From positions 1 through 31,647 of the forward strand of contig JBFWQW010000024.1 in assembly GCA_050249235.1 (NCBI GenBank): DNA of 31,647 nucleotides, written 5' to 3'. This document shows positions 8,084 through 15,392 of this stretch, piece by piece. The position numbers were made by a program, and so were the translations under genes. The notes beneath the pieces are model-generated. The model worked only from the letters and a program-made list of their open reading frames with translations, did not search any database and had not been told where the DNA came from. This stretch comes from JAEKLB01 sp050249235. GTDB taxonomy: Bacteria; Actinomycetota; Acidimicrobiia; Acidimicrobiales; CADCSY01. Position 1 is the stretch's first letter, and each line of letters opens with the position of its first letter.

Positions 8084-8353
8084 CTAGCCGTAGATCACGC
8101 GCCGCACCTGGCGCTCGGAGAGCACCGGTGCCGCGACCGGACGGGCCGCCAGCTCGCTCGCGATGCGGGGGAGGATCTCGGCGTTCGCCATCCCCTCGGC
8201 CTTGAGCTCGCGGTGTCGGCGACGGATGAACGCCTCCGCGGACTCGTGGAAGTAGGCGACGACCTCGTCGACGAGCCGCGCCGCGGCGGCCTCGGTGAGG
8301 GGGGTGGTGCGGGTCAAGTGCCCGACCAGCTCGTCCCAGCTGCCGCGTGTCAC
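8084..8353 (-). CDS. Small helical protein of unknown function upstream of glmS
   Basis: I do not recognise this 89-residue protein. It is predicted helical and charged, with segments LTEAAAARLVDEVVAYFHESAEAFIRRRHRELKAEG, then a short loop and a basic end, LSERQVRRVIYG. It has no signal peptide or membrane segment. GTG 8353 is chosen because the in-frame sequence upstream is proline- and arginine-rich and looks untranslated; no strong ribosome site precedes it. Codon use is typical of the window, and its stop is 20 bases before the glmS start, so it is very likely cotranscribed with glmS. The orderly amphipathic pattern suggests a genuine gene, not a chance frame. Confidence 0.7.
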   Translation of the reverse strand: MTRGSWDELVGHLTRTTPLTEAAAARLVDEVVAYFHESAEAFIRRRHRELKAEGMANAEILPRIASELAARPVAAPVLSERQVRRVIYG

Positions 8354-8522
8354 GGGCCCAGGTTGGCTGGCTCGACGAGGTTTTCCTAGTCCGGTGCCCG
8401 GTTCCGGGCAGGATCCGGGGAAACAGGGCTGGCGGCGGACCGGCCCGGGCGGGCGGCGAGGTGGATCCGGCGCCCTGTCGCAGCCTGCCAACTGGGCTGT
8501 GACCGGCGTCTCACCGGGAGTC

Positions 8523-8528
8523 TAAGGT
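8523..8528 (+). promoter_or_regulatory. Possible -10 element (TAAGGT) upstream of the CoA-transferase gene
   Basis: TAAGGT fits TANNNT and is the only A/T-rich hexamer in the 270-base gap between the divergent glmS operon and the CoA-transferase gene. Transcription from about 8535 would give a leader near 90 bases containing the AGGAGG ribosome site at 8611-8616. The rest of the gap holds a TGCCCGG/CCGGGCA inverted repeat at 8395-8410 and nothing else I can name. Confidence 0.35.
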
Positions 8529-8610
8529 TCGCTCCCGAAGGCCGGCAGCGACGTCGGCCGCGGGATCGCCGAGCCCCTGCGCGGGTCGGCGGAGCGGCTC
8601 CGACGGGGCC

Positions 8611-8616
8611 AGGAGG
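8611..8616 (+). promoter_or_regulatory. Consensus ribosome binding site AGGAGG
   Basis: A perfect AGGAGG with a seven-base spacer precedes ATG 8624. It is one of the few full-consensus sites in a window where many genes appear to lack one. Confidence 0.8.
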
Positions 8617-8623
8617 ACGTGTC

Positions 8624-9856
8624 ATGACCAAGGTGCTCGACGGTGTGAAGGTGGTCGAGATCTCGGCCTGGGCCTTCGTGCCCTCTGCTGGAGCGGTCCT
8701 CGCCGACTGGGGTGCCGAGGTGATCAAGATCGAGCCGCCGACCGGCGACCCGATCCGTGGCCTCGTGAACGCCGGCGTCGCCTCGATCGAGGGCGTCAAC
8801 CAGAACTTCGAGATCTGGAACCGGGGCAAGAAGGCCATCGCCCTCGACCTCACCCAGCCCGACGCCCGGGAGATCGTGCTGAAGCTGGCGGCCGAGGCCG
8901 ACGTCTTCCTCACCAGCTACCTCCCGCCGGTGCGCAAGAAGCTCGGCATCGACCACGCCGACATCCTCGCCGTGAACCCGACCATCATCTTCGCCTGCGG
9001 CACCGGCCAGGGCGCCGGCGGTCCCGAGCAGGATCGGGGCGGCTACGACTCGATCACGTTCTGGTCGCGCGGCTCCGTCTCGGCCGCGGTCACCCCGCCG
9101 GGCTACCCCCGTCCCGTCGGCATGCCGTCCGGCGCCTTCGGCGACTCGCTCAGCGGCATGGCGCTGGCCGGCGGCATCGCCAGCGCCCTGGTGCGCAAGT
9201 TCCGAACGGGCGAGGGCGCCCTGGTCGACGGGTCGCTGCTCGGCACCGCCATGTGGTGCATGCAGATGGCGGTGGTCGGCTCGGTCGTGGCCGGGGTCAC
9301 CGAGGCTCCGCCTGCCCCTGAGCCGGGCGCGCCCATCCCGCCGCCGATGGTGTTCAACCCGCTCACCTTCAACTACCGCACCTCGGACAACCGGTGGGTG
9401 GCGCTGTGCATGCTGCAGCCCGACCGCTACTTCGACGGGCTGGTGAAGGCGGTCGGCCGGGAGGACATGGCCACCGACGAGCGCTTCGCCACGCCGGAAT
9501 CGCGGGGTCAGAACACAGCCGCCATCGTGGCCGAGCTCGAGGCCACCTTTGCGGCTCAGCCGCTCTCGCACTGGGAGGAGCGCCTCGCCACCCAGCCCGG
9601 CCAGTGGGACGTGGTGCGGCTGCCGTTCGAGCTGCCCAACGACCCCCAGGCGGTGGCCAACGGGTTCGTCAAGCACGTCGACTACGGCAACGGCCGCACC
9701 CTGCCGATCATCGCCTCGCCCGTGCAGCACGACCGGACCCCGCTCGACCTGCAGCGGGCGCCGGAGTTCGCGGCCGACACCGACGACGTCCTGGCGTCGA
9801 TCGGCATGGACGAGGAGGCCATCCTCCAGGCGAAGATCTCGGGCGCCGTCGTCTGA
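8624..9856 (+). CDS. CaiB/BaiF-family (class III) CoA-transferase
   Basis: Transfers CoA between carboxylic acids through enzyme-bound aspartyl anhydride and thioester intermediates. The 410-residue protein has the family opening LDGVKVVEISAWAFVPSAGAVLADWGAEVIKIEPP, N-R-G-K-K-A-I-A-L-D-L, and the nucleophile aspartate D174 in PSGAFGDSLSGM, at the position of Asp169 in formyl-CoA transferase. The substrate is not determinable; similar proteins serve carnitine, bile-acid, oxalate, mesaconate or methyl-branched acyl-CoA pathways. It is followed by a strong terminator and then an enoyl-CoA hydratase gene with its own promoter, so the two are neighbours rather than an obligate operon. The pairing recalls CaiB and CaiD, but it is not enough to assign carnitine metabolism. 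Confidence 0.92.
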   Translation: MTKVLDGVKVVEISAWAFVPSAGAVLADWGAEVIKIEPPTGDPIRGLVNAGVASIEGVNQNFEIWNRGKKAIALDLTQPDAREIVLKLAAEADVFLTSYLPPVRKKLGIDHADILAVNPTIIFACGTGQGAGGPEQDRGGYDSITFWSRGSVSAAVTPPGYPRPVGMPSGAFGDSLSGMALAGGIASALVRKFRTGEGALVDGSLLGTAMWCMQMAVVGSVVAGVTEAPPAPEPGAPIPPPMVFNPLTFNYRTSDNRWVALCMLQPDRYFDGLVKAVGREDMATDERFATPESRGQNTAAIVAELEATFAAQPLSHWEERLATQPGQWDVVRLPFELPNDPQAVANGFVKHVDYGNGRTLPIIASPVQHDRTPLDLQRAPEFAADTDDVLASIGMDEEAILQAKISGAVV

Positions 9857-9879
9857 GTCTTCCTCGGCGGACTCGATCC

Positions 9880-9913
9880 GAGCCCGGGCCGGTTCGCCGG
9901 CCCGGGCTCTTTT
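9880..9913 (+). terminator. Rho-independent terminator with TTCG tetraloop and TTTT tract
   Basis: GAGCCCGGGCCGG (9880-9892) pairs perfectly with CCGGCCCGGGCTC (9897-9909) around the loop TTCG, and TTTT follows at 9910-9913. It is the only textbook intrinsic terminator in the window. It closes the CoA-transferase transcript 24 bases after the stop, and only eight bases separate its T tract from the next gene's -10 hexamer. Confidence 0.92.
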
Positions 9914-9921
9914 CGTGGAAC

Positions 9922-9934
9922 TAGCGTCCGGCCC
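9922..9934 (+). promoter_or_regulatory. Leaderless-type promoter: TAGCGT, 7-base spacer, GTG 9935
   Basis: TAGCGT at 9922-9927 is seven bases before GTG 9935. Because a strong terminator ends at 9913, the next gene needs its own promoter in this 21-base gap, and no ribosome site is present, so a leaderless message starting at the G of GTG is the natural reading. Confidence 0.7.
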
Positions 9935-10684
9935 GTGACCGTTCACAGCCGCCTGGTCGGGTCCACGGCCGTCGTGACGATCGACCGCCCCGAGCGTCGC
10001 AACGCGCTCGACGGTCCGACCATCGCCGCCATCGGGGCGGCCTTCACCGCCGCCGAAGCCGACGACGAGGTGCGGGCCGTGATCATCACGGGCGCCGGCG
10101 ACCAGGCGTTCTGCGCCGGGATGGACCTGAAGGCGCCCCGGGGCGAGCCGTCGACGGGTCCCGGCCTCGAGGTCTTCACCAACCGCTGCTACCCGAAGCC
10201 CGTGATCGCCGCCGTCAACGGCGCCGCCGTCGGCGGAGGATTCGAGATGGCCCTGGCCTCGGACCTGGTCGTCGTCGCCGACCACGTGACGTTCGCCGTG
10301 CCCGAGGTGTTCCGGGGCCTGGTCGGCGCCGGGTGCACCACCCGGCTGGCGGCCCGGCTCCCACCCGCGGTCGTTGCGTCGCTTACCCTGCTCGGCGAGC
10401 GCATCGACGCCCACCGGGCCTTGGCCCTCGGCCTGGTCAACGAGGTCGTGCCGGGCCCCGAGGTGCTCGACCGGGCCCTGGCCATGGCGGCCCGCCTCAC
10501 CGAGGCCGCGCCCCTCTCGCTGCGGATCACCAAGGAGCTGATCTTCAAGGAGCAGGGGATGCACGACGACGCCGAGTGGAAGGCCATCCGGGCCCTGGCC
10601 GGGCCGGCCTTCGCCAGCGAGGACGCCAAGGAGGGGGCGGCCGCCTTCGCCGAGAAGCGCCCCCCGGTCTGGACCGGCCGCTGA
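9935..10684 (+). CDS. Enoyl-CoA hydratase/isomerase (crotonase) family protein
   Basis: Crotonase-fold enzyme, 249 residues, acting on acyl-CoA thioesters. Visible landmarks: TIDRPERRNALDG near the N-terminus, the first oxyanion-hole segment AFCAGMDLK, the second NGAAVGGGFEMALASDLVV, and PEVFRGLVGAGCTTRL, whose glutamate corresponds to Glu144 of rat hydratase. At the position of the second catalytic glutamate (Glu164), my alignment puts serine in VVASLTLLGERI, so the reaction may differ from plain hydration; isomerase, dehydratase or hydrolase activity is possible. The C-terminal helical region with SLRITKELIF is normal. GTG 9935 is supported by the spacing to the upstream promoter and by immediate homology. 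Confidence 0.9.
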   Translation: MTVHSRLVGSTAVVTIDRPERRNALDGPTIAAIGAAFTAAEADDEVRAVIITGAGDQAFCAGMDLKAPRGEPSTGPGLEVFTNRCYPKPVIAAVNGAAVGGGFEMALASDLVVVADHVTFAVPEVFRGLVGAGCTTRLAARLPPAVVASLTLLGERIDAHRALALGLVNEVVPGPEVLDRALAMAARLTEAAPLSLRITKELIFKEQGMHDDAEWKAIRALAGPAFASEDAKEGAAAFAEKRPPVWTGR

Positions 10685-10734
10685 CGCCCCGCGCCCGAGC
10701 GACAGAGAACGTGAACTGGGTGCTGTCGGGCTCG

Positions 10735-10755
10735 GACGGTCAGGCTCGGACCGTC
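10735..10755. terminator. Small inverted repeat between convergent genes
   Basis: GACGGTC (10735-10741) and GACCGTC (10749-10755) form a 7-bp stem with a seven-base loop, overlapping the stop codon of the minus-strand dehydrogenase gene. A weak bidirectional terminator is possible; there is no T tract. Confidence 0.3.
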
Positions 10756-11566
10756 AGGCCGGGGGCGGGAGGAAGTGGCGGGCGGTGCGGACCAGCTCGG
10801 CCACGTCGGCGTCGTCGGCGCCGAGCGAGGCCAGGATGGCGACGTCCTTGCTCAGGAGGTCGGCCACCCGGTCGGCGAGGGTGGCCCGGTCGGGCAGGCG
10901 CACGACCATCTCCATCGCCGACGACCGGGCCGACCCGCCGGTGAGCACCTCGGCCAGCCGATCGGGGTCGAGGCCGAGGGCGGTGCCGGCGGCGAGCGCG
11001 CTGGCGGCCAGGCCGAGCTGGGCGGTGAACAGCCCGTTGTTCACCGCCTTGGCGACCAGGCCGGAGCCGAGGGGGCCGAGGTGGACGATCCGGTCGCTGT
11101 GGGCGGCCAGCACCGGCCGGACCCGCTCGATCGCCTCCGGGTCGCCGCCCACCATCGTGACGAGCGTCCCGGCCGCGGCCGCGAAGCGGCCCCCGGACAC
11201 CGGGGCGTCGAGCACCGTCACCTCCCCGGCCTTCGCCGCCAGGGCGACGACGGTGGCCGGCCGCACCGTGCTGTGCACGAGCAGCGTCGAGCCGGGCGCC
11301 ATGCCGGCCAGGACCTCGCCGCCGACCTCCTCGACGTCCCGGTCCGTCCGCACGCACAGGCAGACGACGTCGGCTCCGTCGGCCACCGCCGCCATCGACG
11401 CGGCCCGGCGGTGGGGCGCGTCGCCGAGCGCGTCGTAGGCCGCCTCCCGGCGGGCCCAGACGGCGAGGTCGAAGCCGGCCGAGCCGATCCTGGCCGCCAT
11501 GGGCGCTCCCTGGTCGCCGATGCCGACGAACCCGACGACGGCCTTCGGCGTGCCCGGCGACGTCAT
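10754..11566 (-). CDS. NAD(P)-dependent beta-hydroxyacid dehydrogenase (3-hydroxyisobutyrate dehydrogenase family)
   Basis: A 270-residue oxidoreductase of the 6-phosphogluconate/3-hydroxyisobutyrate dehydrogenase superfamily. The N-terminal Rossmann motif is GFVGIGDQGAPMA, and strand 2 ends VWARR, whose arginines favour NADP. The substrate loop DAPVSGGRFAAAAGTL and the catalytic lysine in GSGLVAKAVNNGLF are intact. The all-helical C-terminal domain is complete. The substrate cannot be fixed; related enzymes use 3-hydroxyisobutyrate, tartronate semialdehyde, succinic semialdehyde or imines. It lies 34 bases after the amidohydrolase gene on the same strand and is probably cotranscribed, which suggests both act on one catabolic route. 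Confidence 0.9.
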   Translation of the reverse strand: MTSPGTPKAVVGFVGIGDQGAPMAARIGSAGFDLAVWARREAAYDALGDAPHRRAASMAAVADGADVVCLCVRTDRDVEEVGGEVLAGMAPGSTLLVHSTVRPATVVALAAKAGEVTVLDAPVSGGRFAAAAGTLVTMVGGDPEAIERVRPVLAAHSDRIVHLGPLGSGLVAKAVNNGLFTAQLGLAASALAAGTALGLDPDRLAEVLTGGSARSSAMEMVVRLPDRATLADRVADLLSKDVAILASLGADDADVAELVRTARHFLPPPA

Positions 11567-11600
11567 GGGCGGTCTCTCTCGTGCGGGTGGCGAGGGGTCG

Positions 11601-12827
11601 CTACACGGAGGCGAGGTCGAGGTTCATGAGCTTGGCGAGGTTGCCGCCCATGATCTTGGCCTGGTCGTCGACGGGCAGGTCCTCGATCTCGTCGACGAAG
11701 GTGACCGGGTCGAACATGCCCTCGGGGTGGGGGTAGTCCGACCCGAAGAGCACGTTGTCGGCGCCGATCAGGTCGACCAGGCCCTTCGTGTCCTCCTCGT
11801 GGAACGGGTGCACGAAGATCGAGCGCTTGAACGCGACCATCGGGTCCTCGTCGAAGAGCTGGGGCGAGCGGTCGTAGATCTTCTCGAAGCGGGCCACCAG
11901 CGGCCGCACCCACGCGCTGCCGTTCTCGATCGGCATGAAGCGGATGTCGGGGAACCGGGTGGCGAGCCCGTGGCCGATGATCGACGTGACGCAGTCGCTG
12001 ATCGTGCGGTACTGGCTGCTCACGATGGCGGAGAAGGCCGAAGGCTTGCCGGCGAATGGGAGGAACTCGCCGTCGTGGCCCTCCCACTCGTTGAGGTAGC
12101 GCTGCGAGCCGTCGTCGGACGCGTGCATGCCGACGACCACGCCCGAGGCCTGCACCCGCTCCCAGAAGGGGTCGAACTCCTCGAGGGCGAACGACCGGCG
12201 CCGGCCGTTGAAGTCCGGCACGGTGGAGGGGCGGATGAGGATGGCCCGGGCCCCGTGCTCGAGCACCCATTCGAGCTCGCGGATGGCCTCGTCGACGATC
12301 GGCAGCGTGATCACCGGTGTGGCGAAGATCCGGTGGTCGAAGTCGTAGGTCCAGTGCTCGGCCATCCACTGGTTGAGGGCGTGGACGACGACGTGGGTCG
12401 CCTTCGGGTCGTCGGTGAGGCGCTCCTCGAGGACGCTGGCGAGCGTGGGCCACATCATGGCGGCGTCGATGTTGAGCTCGTCGAGGAGCTGGACCCGGTC
12501 CTCGGGGTTGAAGTAGGCCGGCACCGACTGGATGTAGCGGGGCGGCGGCGCCATCTCGAGGTCGCCCGGCTTGGCCTTCGTCTTCGACGACGGGTTCTTG
12601 AGCTTGAACTCGAGCTCCTGGGCGCCGGGCGGCGCCACCACGTTGAAGGTCGGGTTCGGGATGTAGTCGCTGATCTTGTTCTTCAGGGCGATCTTGGTGC
12701 GCCCGTTGACCTCGACGTACTTCACCAGGTTCGAGTACTCGGCAGGGAGGTACTTGGTGAACGCCTCCGGCAGCTCGTACATGTGGTTGTCGGCGTCGAA
12801 CACCGGGAAGTCGAGCTTGCGGGACAC
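11601..12827 (-). CDS. Amidohydrolase family 2 protein (metal-dependent, TIM barrel)
   Basis: A 408-residue member of the amidohydrolase_2 / ACMSD-like group. It starts RKLDFPVFDADNHMYE, where D-x-D-N-H replaces the common D-x-H-x-H metal motif, as in a large actinobacterial subgroup, then VVGMHASDD with a barrel histidine, and near the C-terminus NVLFGSDYPHPEG with the conserved metal-binding aspartate. Such enzymes perform decarboxylation or hydrolysis in aromatic and other catabolism, but the substrate is unknown. GTG 12827 is preferred: minus-strand GGGGGTGG lies just before it, and the in-frame 18 codons back to GTG 12881 use codons atypical of the window. The dehydrogenase gene follows in the same direction. 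Confidence 0.9.
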   Translation of the reverse strand: MSRKLDFPVFDADNHMYELPEAFTKYLPAEYSNLVKYVEVNGRTKIALKNKISDYIPNPTFNVVAPPGAQELEFKLKNPSSKTKAKPGDLEMAPPPRYIQSVPAYFNPEDRVQLLDELNIDAAMMWPTLASVLEERLTDDPKATHVVVHALNQWMAEHWTYDFDHRIFATPVITLPIVDEAIRELEWVLEHGARAILIRPSTVPDFNGRRRSFALEEFDPFWERVQASGVVVGMHASDDGSQRYLNEWEGHDGEFLPFAGKPSAFSAIVSSQYRTISDCVTSIIGHGLATRFPDIRFMPIENGSAWVRPLVARFEKIYDRSPQLFDEDPMVAFKRSIFVHPFHEEDTKGLVDLIGADNVLFGSDYPHPEGMFDPVTFVDEIEDLPVDDQAKIMGGNLAKLMNLDLASV

Positions 12828-12896
12828 TGGCCACCCCCTGGTCGGGCCCGGAACCGATCCGCCGCCCCCAGCGGTCGTCACCGGGCGATGACCCGA

Positions 12897-12902
12897 ACTC
12901 TA
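12897..12902 (-). promoter_or_regulatory. Probable -10 element (TAGAGT on minus strand) for the amidohydrolase operon
   Basis: Minus-strand TAGAGT fits TANNNT. Transcription starting about seven bases downstream, near 12889, would give a leader of about 60 bases before GTG 12827, or an 8-base leader if GTG 12881 were used. The remaining part of the divergent gap up to 13092 shows no further clear signal. Confidence 0.45.
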
Positions 12903-13092
12903 GACCCGGTGCCGCTGGGCGATCGGGCCGGGTCCGGGCCGCCGCCGGCGTCGACCCACCCGCCGGGACGGCACGGAGAAGGCGCTGCCCATCGGCGGCA
13001 CGTTCCGGCCGAGGCCCGGGCCATGTCGGCGTGGAAGGGCAGCAGAAGTCATCGGATTGCATGGAAGGTTCCCCTGGCGCGACACTCCACCG

Positions 13093-14019
13093 GTGGTCCG
13101 ACACTTCGCTCCGCTGGTCGCCTGGGTCGGCATGCTCGTCGCCCTGATGGTCACGATGGTCGCCGCCGGCCGGGGCGATCTGGCCGGTCCGCCCTGGCTC
13201 CAGCCCTCGGGGTGGTCGGCGTGGGCAGCCGAGCGGGGCGGCCCGGCGGCGTCGTTGGCGGTGGTGCGGGTCGTCGTGCTGGCAGTGGCCGGGTGGCTGC
13301 TGCTGGTGACGGCGGTGACCCTCGCCCGGGCCGCCGGCCGCCGGGGTCGCGAGCTCGAGGTGGCGGAGCTGCTCGGGCTGCCGATCGTCCACCGGGTGGT
13401 CCAGGGCGCCCTCGGCCTCGGCCTGGCGGGCGCCACCGCGGCCGGGGTGGCCGGCATCGGGGGCGCCGGCGGGCCTCGGCCCGTCGAGGTCGCCGCCCCC
13501 GCGTCCTCCGTGCCTGCCCCGCCCCCGGGCCCCGAGCTGGCCGACCCGTCGTCCACGACGACCACGTCGCCCACGACGACCACCACCTCGGCCATCCCGT
13601 CGACCGACGGCGCGTGGCTCGACGGCGGCCGGGCCACCACGACGACGGTGCCGGTGGGGACGACCACCGTCCCGCCACTCGCCACCACGACCACGGTGCC
13701 GGCCGGCCAGCCGCTGTCGCCGCCACTGCCACCGCCCGCGCCGGCCCCGACCCCGGCCGTCGTGGCGGCCGTCCCCGACCTGGTGGCGACGGTCGACCAG
13801 CCGCGGGTCTGGGTGGTGGGCCCCGGCGAGCACCTGTGGTCGATCGCCCGCGCGCTGGTCGAGGACGCCGCCGGTCGGCCGGCCACCGATGCCGAGGTCG
13901 TCCCGCTCTGGCGGGAGCTCACCGAGCGCAACCGCGACCGCCTCGCCGACCCGGCCAACCCCGACCTGCTGTTCCCGGGTGATCGGCTGGTGGTGCCCCC
14001 GGTACCGTCTCGCCCGTGA
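13093..14019 (+). CDS. Membrane-anchored LysM-domain protein
   Basis: A protein of about 308 residues with three N-terminal hydrophobic segments (roughly residues 5-24, 48-75 and 100-125), then a low-complexity Pro/Thr linker with runs of threonine from about 150 to 225, and a C-terminal LysM-like domain beginning WVVGPGEHLWSIARALVED and ending PDLLFPGDRLVVPP. The layout puts a peptidoglycan-binding module outside the membrane on a flexible stalk, suggesting a role in cell-wall organisation. The insertion between LysM helices (GRPATDAEVVPLWRELTERN) is typical of actinobacterial versions. The start is uncertain: GTG 13093 directly precedes the first hydrophobic segment, but TTG 13057 is also in frame. 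The last four bases overlap the HIT gene start. Confidence 0.8.
   Translation: MVRHFAPLVAWVGMLVALMVTMVAAGRGDLAGPPWLQPSGWSAWAAERGGPAASLAVVRVVVLAVAGWLLLVTAVTLARAAGRRGRELEVAELLGLPIVHRVVQGALGLGLAGATAAGVAGIGGAGGPRPVEVAAPASSVPAPPPGPELADPSSTTTTSPTTTTTSAIPSTDGAWLDGGRATTTTVPVGTTTVPPLATTTTVPAGQPLSPPLPPPAPAPTPAVVAAVPDLVATVDQPRVWVVGPGEHLWSIARALVEDAAGRPATDAEVVPLWRELTERNRDRLADPANPDLLFPGDRLVVPPVPSRP
14003..14015 (+). promoter_or_regulatory. Leaderless-type promoter inside the LysM gene: TACCGT, 7-base spacer, GTG 14016
   Basis: TACCGT at 14003-14008 is exactly seven bases before the GTG of the HIT gene. It lies in the last codons of the LysM gene, so the housekeeping block from the HIT gene onward could be transcribed independently of the LysM gene. 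The same hexamer and spacing occur before uppS. Confidence 0.6.
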
Positions 14020-14402
14020 GCCAACCGTCGGCCCCGGCCGACTGCATCTTCTGCCGGATCGTCGCCGGCGAGATCCCCGCCACCGTGGTGGCCGAGTCCG
14101 AGCGCAGCCTCGCTTTCCGCGACCTCAACCCCCAGGCGCCCACCCACGTGCTCGTCGTGCCGAAGCGCCACCTCGTCGACGCGTCCACCGTCGACGCCGA
14201 GGACGGGGCGGACGTGGCCGACCTCGTCGTCACCGCCCAGCGGGTGGCCGCCGGCGAGGGCATCGCCGAGCGGGGCTACCGCCTGGTCTTCAACGTGGGG
14301 CGCGACGCCGGAAACTCGGTCCCGCACCTGCACCTCCACGTCGTCGGGGGCCAGCCCCTCCCGTGGCCGCCCTGGGCCGGCTCTTCCGGCGTGCCCAAGT
14401 AG
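14016..14402 (+). CDS. HIT (histidine triad) family protein
   Basis: A 128-residue HINT-type nucleotide hydrolase or transferase. It opens with DCIFCRIVAGEIPATVVAESE, where C-x-x-C can bind zinc in this subfamily, includes THVLVVPKRHL, and carries the triad in PHLHLHVVGG at H104, H106 and H108, with N-V-G-x-x-A-G-N-S-V before it. HINT proteins hydrolyse aminoacyl- or lysyl-AMP phosphoramidates; the in vivo role is poorly defined. Its place just before phoH and ybeY is widespread in actinobacteria. The GTG start overlaps the preceding stop (GTGA) and has its own promoter-like hexamer. Confidence 0.93.
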   Translation: MSQPSAPADCIFCRIVAGEIPATVVAESERSLAFRDLNPQAPTHVLVVPKRHLVDASTVDAEDGADVADLVVTAQRVAAGEGIAERGYRLVFNVGRDAGNSVPHLHLHVVGGQPLPWPPWAGSSGVPK

Positions 14403-14414
14403 CCTCGCCCCACC

Positions 14415-15392
14415 TTGTCCGCCTTCGACGTCAAGATCAGCGTCCCCGGGAACCACCTGATGGCGGCGCTGCTCGGCCACCGTGACGAGCTGCTCCGGAT
14501 CGTCGAGGCCGCGTTCGACGGCGTGTCGATCCACGTGCGGGGCAACGAGATCACCATCGTCGGGTCCGAGGCCGAGCGGGTCGGGAAGCTCTTCGAGGAG
14601 CTGGTGCTCCTCCTCCAGCGGGGCCAGGCCGTCGACGCCACGAACCTGGGCCGCACCATCGACATGGTGAAGGCCGACGAGCGCCCGTCCGAGGTGCTGA
14701 CGGACGAGGTGCTGAAGAGCTCGAAGGGTCGGTCGGTCCGGCCGAAGACGAGCGGCCAGAAGCGCTACGTCGACGCCATCCGCGACAACGTCATCACCTT
14801 CGGCATCGGCCCGGCTGGCACGGGCAAGTCGTGGCTGGCGGTGGCCTCGGCGGTCCAGGCCCTCCAGGCCAAGGAGGTGGGACGGATCATCCTCACCCGC
14901 CCCGCGGTCGAGGCCGGCGAGCGGCTCGGGTTCCTGCCCGGCGACCTGATGGCCAAGGTCGACCCCTACCTCCGGCCGCTCTTCGACGCCCTCTACGACA
15001 TGGTCGACATCGAGGCGGCCCAGAAGCTGCTCGAGCGCAACACCGTCGAGGTGGCCCCGCTGGCCTTCATGCGGGGCCGCACGCTCAACAACGCCTTCAT
15101 CATCCTCGACGAGGCCCAGAACACGACCGCCGAGCAGATGAAGATGTTCCTCACGCGGATCGGGTTCGGCTCGAGGGTCGTCGTCACCGGCGACGTGACG
15201 CAGGTCGACGTCCAGGGCGGGCGCTCGGGCCTCTTCGGCCTGGAGGAGACGCTCCAGGGGATCGACGGCCTGGCCTTCGTCCGGCTCACGAACAAGGACG
15301 TGGTCCGCCACCGCATCGTCCAGGACATCGTCGACGCCTATGACCGGGCGTCGGCCGAGCCGGCGCCGGGCCGGGAGAGACCGAGGCCATGA
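14415..15392 (+). CDS. phoH: PhoH family ATPase
   Basis: PhoH-type P-loop ATPase, 325 residues. An N-terminal KH-like region (VSIHVRGNEITIVGSEAERVGKLFEEL) precedes the ATPase domain with Walker A GPAGTGKSW at about residues 132-140 and Walker B FIILDEAQN near 227-234, then VVVTGDVTQVD. The family is linked to RNA metabolism and is nearly always beside ybeY, as here. TTG 14415 is the only sensible start, since the HIT gene ends 12 bases earlier and homology begins immediately. No ribosome site is visible; TAGCCT at 14400-14405 lies nine bases before it and may serve a nearly leaderless transcript. It overlaps ybeY by ATGA. Confidence 0.95.
   Translation: MSAFDVKISVPGNHLMAALLGHRDELLRIVEAAFDGVSIHVRGNEITIVGSEAERVGKLFEELVLLLQRGQAVDATNLGRTIDMVKADERPSEVLTDEVLKSSKGRSVRPKTSGQKRYVDAIRDNVITFGIGPAGTGKSWLAVASAVQALQAKEVGRIILTRPAVEAGERLGFLPGDLMAKVDPYLRPLFDALYDMVDIEAAQKLLERNTVEVAPLAFMRGRTLNNAFIILDEAQNTTAEQMKMFLTRIGFGSRVVVTGDVTQVDVQGGRSGLFGLEETLQGIDGLAFVRLTNKDVVRHRIVQDIVDAYDRASAEPAPGRERPRP

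Noticed and set aside
8354..8623. glmS ribozyme or riboswitch in the glmS operon leader
   Set aside because: The glmS ribozyme is known mainly from Firmicutes; only short GC hairpins are visible here and no conserved ribozyme core can be traced.
13550..13710. Repeat array in the ACGACC-rich stretch of the LysM gene
   Set aside because: The repetition is the codon-level result of threonine runs in a Pro/Thr linker, not spaced repeats as in CRISPR.
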